A stretch of DNA of 5,981 bases from Clostridiales bacterium (GTDB lineage: Bacteria > Bacillota > Clostridia > Oscillospirales > CAG-272). Below, piece after piece: positions 1 through 5,001 of the stretch. Made by a program: the position numbers and the translations under genes. The number at the start of each line of letters is the position of its first letter. The stretch's first letter is position 1. Under the pieces are notes generated by a model that was given only the letters and a program-made list of their open reading frames with translations, was not told where the DNA came from and made no database searches. The stretch spans positions 1 through 5,981 of the forward strand of contig JAEEGW010000127.1 in the NCBI GenBank assembly GCA_016280525.1, read 5' to 3'.

Positions 1-2066
1 ACGCCGCATTCGAGCACGTACGGAAGCTCCATTATAACGCTTTCTATCTCAAACGGACCTATGCGGTAGCCGGATGATTTTATAACGTCGTCAGTCCTGC
101 CGACGTACCATAAATACCCGTTTTCATCTCTCCACGCGGTGTCGCCGGTGTGGTACACGCCGCCTTCAAACGCGGCGTCCGTTTTTTCTTTATCCTTGTA
201 ATAACCCATGAACAAACCGCACGGTCTGCCTTTGTCGAGTTTTATCACTATCTCGCCCGTTTCGCCTATCGGGACGCTCTGACCGTCCTCGTTTATGACG
301 TCAACGTCGTATAACGGGCTCGGTCTGCCCATGGCGCCCACTCTCGGCGTGGTGCCTACGAGGTTGCAGACGGATAACGTCGTTTCCGTCTGACCGAAGC
401 CTTCCATAATGCTCAGGCCCGTCGCACGTTTCCACTGCTCGAACACCTCGGGGTTGAGCGCCTCGCCCGCCGTGGTCGAATGTTCGATGGACGAAAGATC
501 GTATTTTGACAAATCTTCTTTTATAAAGAATCTGAACATAGTAGGCGGCGCGCAGAACGTCGTTATATGATATTTTGCAAACAGCGGGAGTATATCGTCA
601 GCGTGGAAGCGTTCAAAATCGTATGTGAATACAGGCGCTTCGGACATCCACTGTCCGTAGTATTTGCCCCATAACGCTTTGCCCCAGCCCGTGTCTGAAA
701 TGGTGAAGTGAAGCCCGTCCGGATTTACGTTGTGCCAGTATTTTGCGGTTATGTAGTGACCTAACGCGTAGCGGTAGTCGTGCATCGCTATCTTCGGATA
801 GCCCGTGGTACCGGAGGTGAAGAACATAAGCATCGGATCAAAGCCGCACGGCGTGTCCGGTCTTCTTTCGTATACGTCGGAGCACTTCGGATAAGCTTCG
901 TCAAAATCGAGCCAGCCGTCGCGGCTGCCGTGGGTTATCATTTTTATAAGTCCGGGGAAGCTTTCCGCCGCCTGCTCCGCCTGCTCCGCCGTGTCGCCGT
1001 CCGCGGTGCAGATAATTGCTTTAACGTCCGCGGCTTTGAAGCGGTATTCAAAATCGTGCTTCATCAGCTGATTCGTAGCGGGTATGGCTATCGCGCCCAT
1101 TTTGTGTATGGCGGTCAGCGCGAACCAGAACTCATAGTGGCGCTTCATAACGAGCATGACCGTGTCGCCCTTGCCTATGCCGAGCGATTCAAGATAATTG
1201 GCCACCTGAGCCGAGCCGCGCTTAATATCCGAGAACGTAAAACGGCGCTCCGTCTTGTCCGCCGAAAGATGCAGCATGGCGAGCTTGTCCGGATTCCTGT
1301 TTGCAATCTCGTCCACTATATCGAAACCGAAATTGAATTTATCTTCGTTTTTGAATGAGATAGCGGATAAAACGCCCTCTTTGTCCGCCTTCGTATCAAC
1401 GAATTTTGCGGCGGCGGGACATTCGTAGCTTCTCGCTTTTCTTGCCGTGACTATCTTTTCAAATCTGTCCGGCTCCGCGCTCTCGTTCTTCTTTAAGATT
1501 ATCGCGTAGAACGTCGCGCCGTCTTCCGACAGGGCGACCATGCCGTGCGGGTTTGCGGAGTTGTAATAAATGCTGTCGCCGGGGTTAAGTATCTCGTAGT
1601 GATTGCCGATGCGGAACTTCATCTGTCCGGTGAGCATAACGTCAAATTCCTGACCCTCGTGCGTGGAGGTATGTATCTCGCCCTCCGCGTCCGCCTTTGA
1701 ATACGGCATTTCCACAAAGAACGGCTCCGCCGTCTTCTGCTTGAAAAGCGGCGCCATGTTTATGTATTTGAAGCCTTTTCTGCGCGTTATGGGAAGACCT
1801 TCTCCCGCGCGGGTAAGTGAATAGTTAGACAAAGTCGGGCTTTCGCCGCGTATGAGATCCGTGGGGTCGACTCTTAAGTGGTTTGCGCATTTGTAAATAA
1901 ACGTAAAGCTGAAATCCGCGGTGCCTGATTCGAATTTTTTGTACTCTTCAAGCGTGACGTCGGTAAGTTCCGCCATATCCGCTTCGGAGATGCCCATTAT
2001 CTCTCGCAGCGTTCTTATTCTTTGCGCTACTTCCTTTAATTGGGCTTTAAGATCTGTTTTTTCCAT
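1..2066 (-). CDS. XRE-cupin-acyl-CoA synthetase fusion (AMP-forming, medium-chain/ACSM-like), C-terminus cut off by window edge
   Basis: The frame is open from ATG at 2066-2064 to base 1 (688 codons, no stop). Residues 1-75 form an XRE-type helix-turn-helix. Residues 98-190 form a cupin: H136, Q139, E140 and G147 fit the HxxxExxxxxxG motif, and the second motif is near P162-G175 (PGDSIYYNSANPHG). From about residue 240 an ANL-family adenylating domain follows: P-loop FTSGTTGYPK at 416-425, a SDTGWGK segment, GFGQTE at 556-561, HTGD at 639-642 and GRTDDVIKSSGYRI at 656-669. The spacing and the SDTGW and APPTMFR segments resemble medium-chain acyl-CoA synthetases. The expected reaction is carboxylic acid + ATP + CoA to acyl-CoA + AMP + PPi in the cytoplasm; the exact acid cannot be read. 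The C-terminal subdomain with the late catalytic lysine lies outside the window. A weak ribosome-binding site (GGGGAA, 2077-2072) sits 5 nt before the ATG. The domain calls are firm; the substrate and the role of the N-terminal module are inferred. Confidence 0.93.
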   Translation of the reverse strand, partial: MEKTDLKAQLKEVAQRIRTLREIMGISEADMAELTDVTLEEYKKFESGTADFSFTFIYKCANHLRVDPTDLIRGESPTLSNYSLTRAGEGLPITRRKGFKYINMAPLFKQKTAEPFFVEMPYSKADAEGEIHTSTHEGQEFDVMLTGQMKFRIGNHYEILNPGDSIYYNSANPHGMVALSEDGATFYAIILKKNESAEPDRFEKIVTARKARSYECPAAAKFVDTKADKEGVLSAISFKNEDKFNFGFDIVDEIANRNPDKLAMLHLSADKTERRFTFSDIKRGSAQVANYLESLGIGKGDTVMLVMKRHYEFWFALTAIHKMGAIAIPATNQLMKHDFEYRFKAADVKAIICTADGDTAEQAEQAAESFPGLIKMITHGSRDGWLDFDEAYPKCSDVYERRPDTPCGFDPMLMFFTSGTTGYPKIAMHDYRYALGHYITAKYWHNVNPDGLHFTISDTGWGKALWGKYYGQWMSEAPVFTYDFERFHADDILPLFAKYHITTFCAPPTMFRFFIKEDLSKYDLSSIEHSTTAGEALNPEVFEQWKRATGLSIMEGFGQTETTLSVCNLVGTTPRVGAMGRPSPLYDVDVINEDGQSVPIGETGEIVIKLDKGRPCGLFMGYYKDKEKTDAAFEGGVYHTGDTAWRDENGYLWYVGRTDDVIKSSGYRIGPFEIESVIMELPYVLECG

Positions 2067-2112
2067 CTTGGTTCCCCACAGTTGTGTAATTGTATATAAT
2101 AATACATAATAT

Positions 2113-2141
2113 ATATTACCACAAATAAATCCGTTTGTCAA
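2113..2141 (-). promoter_or_regulatory. Sigma-A promoter for the XRE-cupin-synthetase gene
   Basis: Read on the minus strand, a perfect -35 box TTGACA (2141-2136) is followed by a 17-nt spacer and the -10 box TAATAT (2118-2113). An extended -10 TGG lies directly before it (2121-2119). Transcription should start near 2106, giving a leader of about 40 nt to the ATG at 2066. This is the best promoter match in the window. The leader is AT-rich and contains an inverted repeat TGTAT/ATACA (2091-2095 and 2102-2106) near the predicted start point. Confidence 0.85.
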
Positions 2142-2158
2142 TATTTAAGTTATGCATA

Positions 2159-2177
2159 CAACATTTCAAAAGTGTTG
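2159..2177. promoter_or_regulatory. Candidate operator: 19-bp imperfect palindrome in the divergent promoter region
   Basis: CAACATTTCAAAAGTGTTG is an inverted repeat centred on base 2168, with 7 of 9 base pairs matching (outer arms CAACA and TGTTG). Its right arm overlaps the first three bases of the plus-strand -35 box, a typical repressor position, and it lies just upstream of the minus-strand -35. An 8-bp palindrome TATGCATA (2151-2158) abuts it. Candidate binders are the neighbouring LuxR-type response regulator and the XRE domain of the divergent gene. This is inferred from position and symmetry only; in AT-rich DNA some symmetry is expected by chance. Confidence 0.45.
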
Positions 2178-2203
2178 ACTTTTTTATCATTTTATGGTAT
2201 TGT
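2175..2203 (+). promoter_or_regulatory. Sigma-A promoter for the two-component operon
   Basis: The -35 box TTGACT (2175-2180), a 17-nt spacer and the -10 box TATTGT (2198-2203) are preceded by an extended -10 TGG (2195-2197). The -35 matches consensus at 5 of 6 bases and the -10 at 4 of 6. The predicted start near 2210 leaves a leader of about 34 nt before the ATG at 2244. It is arranged back to back with the minus-strand promoter, and only 33 bp separate the two -35 boxes. Confidence 0.78.
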
Positions 2204-2243
2204 TAATAGTAATATCGGATACGTCGGGAGGTGAGCGCCGTTT

Positions 2244-3125
2244 ATGAGTGAAATATACGAATCTTTATTCAGAAAATCGTCCGTCTGCGGCGGTCTTGTT
2301 GACGGCGATCACAATATTTTATTAAAGTCCGACCGCGGCGCGGCGCCTGCGAAAAAACAGCTGTCCGAGTCGGAAGAGCACCCGGTGTATCTGCCGGACA
2401 ACACGACGCTTTTGCAAAGTATAAAAACGGACTGCGGCCGCTTTTACTGGTATGAGGACAACAGCGAGCTATTGCGGTTGAACGAAGAGCTGTCCGACAC
2501 GGGCGACTATCTGCTTGAGGAAAGCGCGGCGTTGAACGAGGCGGCGGCGCTTGAGGAGGCAAAAAAGCGCACGGCGGAGCAGAACCGTCTGTTTGACGGC
2601 ATATCCGAGAGCTTACAGCCGCAGCTGAACAAGCTGGACGAGATATTGAACAACCTGCCGGATGACGAGGCGGGCTTCTGCCGTCACATGAAATACGCGG
2701 GCGTTCTCGGCGCTTTCGTGAAGCGCTATTCAAATCTGCTTTTGCTGTCGTCTTCGGACAGCAAAACGGACAGCTTTGAGCTGTATCTTTGCATAAACGA
2801 GTCGTTTACGTATCTGCGTCTGCTTGACACGGCGTGCTACGCCGATATACAGCAGGGAATAGAGCTGCCCGTATCTTACGAGCTTCTTATGTACGGTCTT
2901 TTTGAGTCAGTAGTGGAATCCGCGCTTACGTTTCTGCCCGCGATCCTTGTAACGCTCAAACAGGACGAAAAAGGACTTACTCTGTTTATAGAAGCGGCAA
3001 ACGAGGACGCGGCGGTTGACGAAAGCTTCTATGAAGCCGCGAAAAGCGCGGGCTTCGAGCTTCATACGGAAAAGGAAGACGGCTGTTTATTCGTAACGCT
3101 TAAAGCGGGCAGGGAGGCGGTATGA
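2244..3125 (+). CDS. Kinase-like non-catalytic protein, first gene of two-component operon
   Basis: This 293-aa soluble protein has no signal peptide or membrane segment. A GGGAGGTGA ribosome-binding site (2226-2234) sits 9 nt before the ATG, and an in-frame TGA at 2232 rules out an earlier start. A helical, coiled-coil-like stretch (about residues 75-135, LNEELSDTGDYLLEESAALN onward) leads into a DHp-like helix (about 110-135, QNRLFDGISESLQPQLNKL). A mainly helical region follows (148-235) that resembles the DHp and N-box part of a kinase (LFESVVESALTFLP), then a short strand-rich tail. The H-box histidine, the N-box asparagine and the glycine-rich ATP-lid boxes are all missing, so it should not phosphorylate on its own. 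From memory it resembles the C-terminal part of Clostridia proteins that carry a 7-TM sensor at the N-terminus; that part is absent here. It overlaps the kinase gene by 4 nt, so equimolar production and complex formation are likely. A dedicated kinase partner or inhibitor is inferred; the function is otherwise unknown. Confidence 0.9.
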   Translation: MSEIYESLFRKSSVCGGLVDGDHNILLKSDRGAAPAKKQLSESEEHPVYLPDNTTLLQSIKTDCGRFYWYEDNSELLRLNEELSDTGDYLLEESAALNEAAALEEAKKRTAEQNRLFDGISESLQPQLNKLDEILNNLPDDEAGFCRHMKYAGVLGAFVKRYSNLLLLSSSDSKTDSFELYLCINESFTYLRLLDTACYADIQQGIELPVSYELLMYGLFESVVESALTFLPAILVTLKQDEKGLTLFIEAANEDAAVDESFYEAAKSAGFELHTEKEDGCLFVTLKAGREAV

Positions 3126-4072
3126 GTACAGATCTTCTTTATTCGCTGAAGCAAGGGCTTGACGGCATGCCGGACGGCGTATGCTTCAGTAAAGACGGCA
3201 AACCCGTTTTGATAAACGCAAAAATGAAAAAAATAATGCAGACCGCGTTTGATTCCGGCGACTGCGACGCTTCCGTTTTTGAAAAGCTCTGCGATATAAA
3301 ACTAAAAGACGGCTGCCGTACCGAAAAAAATAAGGACAGCGTGCTTCTGCTTCTGTCCGACGGCAGCGCGTGGAATATAAAGACCGGGACGATAACGGAT
3401 AACAGCGGGATATATAACGAATGTACTGCGTACGACGTGACGGAGCTTTATATAAAAAGCCTGGAGCTTAAAAACAGAAACGACAGGATAGAGGCGACGA
3501 ATAAGAAAATACGGCAGTACAGCAAAGAAATGGATTCCATGATACGCGACAGGGAACTGCTTGACGCAAAGATCAGGATACACGACGACGTGGGAAGAGC
3601 TCTTTTGTCTTTGCGCTCGTATCTTTACCGGCAAGACAAGGACAGAGATTCGCTTGTAAAGCTGTGGCGCGTCACTATATCCGTTTTGCGGAGAGAAACC
3701 ATATCCGACACGTCCGACGACTGGAGAGAAGCGCTTTCCGAGGCGGCGGAAGCCGTTGACGTAGCTCTTCATTACAGCGGGCGGATATCGGACGAGCCGC
3801 TTATAAAACAGATATCCGCGTCGGCGATAAGAGAGTGTCTTACAAACACCGTAAAGCACGCGGAGGGGCATAATATATACGTAAACGCCTCGTCAGATAA
3901 CGGAAATTACGTGATAAAAATAAAAAACGACGGCAAAGCACCGGACAAACCTATTGAGGAGACCGGAGGTCTCAACACGCTCCGCAAAAACGTTGAAAGG
4001 CATTGCGGTCAAATGAGCATAGAGTGGGAAAACGGATTTGAGCTGACTATAAAGCTTAACGTGAAAGGGTGA
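3122..4072 (+). CDS. Soluble PAS-containing sensor histidine kinase (HisKA_3-like)
   Basis: This 316-aa cytoplasmic kinase has no membrane segment. Residues 10-110 look like a PAS domain: they begin GMPDGVCFSKDGKPVLINAKM and end ECTAYDVTELY, like the usual PAS exit DITE. A coiled coil (112-150) connects to the H-box RIHDDVGRALLSLRSYL, with H154 the predicted phosphorylated histidine. An ATPase domain follows: N-box RECLTNTVKHA (E238, N242), G1-like box KNDGKAP (N269-D270-G271) and G2-like GGLNTLRKNVE (282-292). The HD-type H-box and short ATPase domain fit kinases that pair with NarL-type regulators, as encoded next door. The ATG lies inside the preceding stop (ATGA), with AGGGAGG at 3111-3117, implying translational coupling. 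It autophosphorylates, by family knowledge, and passes phosphate to the downstream regulator. The signal is unknown; a PAS ligand or the upstream pseudokinase-like partner are candidates. Confidence 0.93.
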   Translation: MSTDLLYSLKQGLDGMPDGVCFSKDGKPVLINAKMKKIMQTAFDSGDCDASVFEKLCDIKLKDGCRTEKNKDSVLLLLSDGSAWNIKTGTITDNSGIYNECTAYDVTELYIKSLELKNRNDRIEATNKKIRQYSKEMDSMIRDRELLDAKIRIHDDVGRALLSLRSYLYRQDKDRDSLVKLWRVTISVLRRETISDTSDDWREALSEAAEAVDVALHYSGRISDEPLIKQISASAIRECLTNTVKHAEGHNIYVNASSDNGNYVIKIKNDGKAPDKPIEETGGLNTLRKNVERHCGQMSIEWENGFELTIKLNVKG

Positions 4073-4076
4073 GAAA

Positions 4077-4700
4077 ATGGGCAAAGTAAGAGTTATGATA
4101 GTGGACGACCAGGCAATGTCGCGCCATTTGTTTGAGTTATACATTCAAAACAGCGAAAAATACGAGCTTGCGTTCTCATTATCAAGCGCGTCCGTCGCGG
4201 AGGTGTATTTTTTAAAGCACAGCGTTGACCTAATACTTATGGATATACTGATGAACGACGGGTCTAACGGGCTTGACGCGGCAAAACGCATAAAGGAAAG
4301 ATATCCGGCGGTTAAAGTAATAGCCGTTACGTCCATGCCGGAGCACAGCTGGATAGAGAGGGCAAAGAAAATAGGCGTGGACAGCTTCTGGTACAAGGAA
4401 GCGGAGCAGGAAACGATACTTGACGTAATGGACAGAACAATGGCGGGAGAATCCGTGTATCCGGACAGTCCGCCCGCCGTTATGCTCGGACTTGCAAAAA
4501 GCTCGGAGTTCACGGAACGCGAGCTTGAAGTGCTGCGCATAATAACCACCGGCGCGACGAACGGCGCCGTTGCGGAGGAGCTCGGAATATCCGAGAACAC
4601 CGTAAAAGCGCACGTAAGGTCCATGCTTGAAAAAACCGGCTACCAGAGCCGGACGGAGCTTGCCATAAAAGCGAGAGTTATAGGAATTACGATTAAATAA
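4077..4700 (+). CDS. NarL/LuxR-type response regulator
   Basis: This is a 207-aa DNA-binding response regulator of normal family length. The receiver domain covers about residues 4-122. It has the acidic pair D10-D11, phosphoacceptor D56 (LILMDILM), switch threonine T85 (AVTS) and conserved lysine K107 (WYKEA), so all catalytic residues are present. The LuxR-type helix-turn-helix covers 145-199: FTERELEVLRIITTGATNGA, then the recognition-helix region ISENTVKAHVRSMLEKTGY. The ATG lies 4 nt after the kinase stop, and the ribosome-binding site (AAGGGTGAG) overlaps the end of the kinase gene. It is the last gene of the operon. Phosphorylation by the adjacent kinase should promote dimerisation and binding to a palindromic site; the 19-bp palindrome in the operon promoter is one candidate target. 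Family assignment is secure; targets are not visible. Confidence 0.96.
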   Translation: MGKVRVMIVDDQAMSRHLFELYIQNSEKYELAFSLSSASVAEVYFLKHSVDLILMDILMNDGSNGLDAAKRIKERYPAVKVIAVTSMPEHSWIERAKKIGVDSFWYKEAEQETILDVMDRTMAGESVYPDSPPAVMLGLAKSSEFTERELEVLRIITTGATNGAVAEELGISENTVKAHVRSMLEKTGYQSRTELAIKARVIGITIK

Positions 4701-4703
4701 AAG

Positions 4704-4732
4704 CTGAGCCGACTTTTCGCCGGTACGCTCAG
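4704..4732 (+). repeat. Degenerate hairpin directly after the response regulator
   Basis: CTGAGC (4704-4709) pairs with GCTCAG (4727-4732), with a partly paired interior, starting 4 nt after the stop codon. No T-run follows, so it is a poor intrinsic terminator. Its left arm includes GAGCCGACTTTTCG, identical over 14 nt to the left arm and loop of the real terminator at 4972-4985. It may be a decayed duplicate of that terminator. Confidence 0.5.
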
Positions 4733-4740
4733 AGCGAAGA

Positions 4741-4944
4741 CAAACTCCCTCAGTCATCCGGGAATTATCCCGGATGACAGCTCCCCCGAAGGAGGAGCCT
4801 GTATGCCTTCCCCTTGGGGGAAGGTGTCACGAAGTGACGGATGAGGTACTGCCTCCCTCTTTAAGGAAGGTGTCAACGATAGTGGTTTCCCGACGCGAAC
4901 TTGAGAGCGTTGGGGGTTCACGTAAGTTGACGGAAGGAGTTTTG
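4741..4944. repeat. MITE-like palindromic intergenic repeat (non-coding, about 204 bp)
   Basis: The left end CAAACTCCCTCAGTCA (4741-4756) and the reverse complement of the right end (4926-4944, CAAAACTCCTTCCGTCAAC) match at about 14 of 17 aligned positions, forming imperfect terminal inverted repeats. Between them lie tandem hairpins: an 11-bp perfect stem with a 4-nt loop (4753-4778), GCTCCCCC/GGAGGAGC with one mismatch (4780-4798), CCTTCCCC/GGGGAAGG (4806-4824), GTCAC/GTGAC (4826-4838) and CCCGACGC/GCGTTGGG with one G-T pair (4889-4914). GGAAGGTGTCA occurs twice (4819-4829 and 4865-4875). There is no credible ORF. Motifs such as CACGAAGTGACGGATGAGG look like intergenic repeats I remember from gut Clostridia; this is unverified. 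It could be mobilised in trans by a transposase elsewhere, or act as structured RNA or DNA. No clear target-site duplication is visible. Confidence 0.7.
4753..4778. repeat. Perfect 11-bp inverted repeat with 4-nt loop
   Basis: GTCATCCGGGA (4753-4763) pairs fully with TCCCGGATGAC (4768-4778) around the loop ATTA. It is the most stable hairpin inside the repeat element. No T-run follows on either strand, so it is not a standard intrinsic terminator, although it could stall polymerase or protect the 3' end of the operon mRNA. Confidence 0.8.
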
Positions 4945-4967
4945 TGAAAATACTTTATCTACAATTT

Positions 4968-5001
4968 AACCGAGCCGACTTTTCGTCGGCTCGGTTTTCT
5001 T
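4968..5001 (+). terminator. Intrinsic terminator between convergent genes (best on plus strand)
   Basis: AACCGAGCCGAC (4968-4979) pairs perfectly with GTCGGCTCGGTT (4985-4996) over 12 bp with a 5-nt loop. It is followed on the plus strand by TTTTCTT (4995-5001), a good T-run. It can stop readthrough from the response-regulator operon. The minus-strand gene ends at 5002-5000, so the hairpin is also about 3 nt after that stop codon. On that strand the tail is only TTAAATTGT, so termination there is plausible but weaker. Confidence 0.88.

Noticed and set aside
780..1358. Plus-strand 192-codon open frame
   Set aside because: It is antisense to the acyl-CoA synthetase, whose motifs are intact on the minus strand. 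The product is arginine- and aromatic-rich with no recognisable domain or ribosome-binding site.
1..2066. Frameshift within the synthetase gene
   Set aside because: The frame from ATG 2066 to base 3 is continuous: 688 codons with every motif in register.
1921..2109. Plus-strand 62-codon open frame
   Set aside because: It is antisense to the helix-turn-helix coding region and the leader of the synthetase gene, with serine-rich low-information composition.
2067..2243. Riboswitch or structured leader in the divergent intergenic region
   Set aside because: Both predicted leaders are only about 35-40 nt and show no conserved aptamer-like structure.
2269..2733. Minus-strand 154-codon open frame
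   Set aside because: It is a shadow of the kinase-like gene, with Arg/Pro/Ser-rich composition typical of antisense frames in GC-rich codons.
3302..4144. Minus-strand open frames opposite the histidine kinase (3302-3871 and 3893-4144)
   Set aside because: The plus strand encodes a complete kinase with H, N, G1 and G2 boxes. The antisense products show no domain.
4145..4757. Two overlapping minus-strand open frames opposite the response regulator
   Set aside because: The plus-strand receiver and LuxR domains are complete, and the antisense frames lack ribosome-binding sites and recognisable motifs.
4741..4944. CRISPR array
   Set aside because: The repeats are unequal hairpins and a single 11-bp direct repeat, without regular repeat-spacer periodicity or cas genes.
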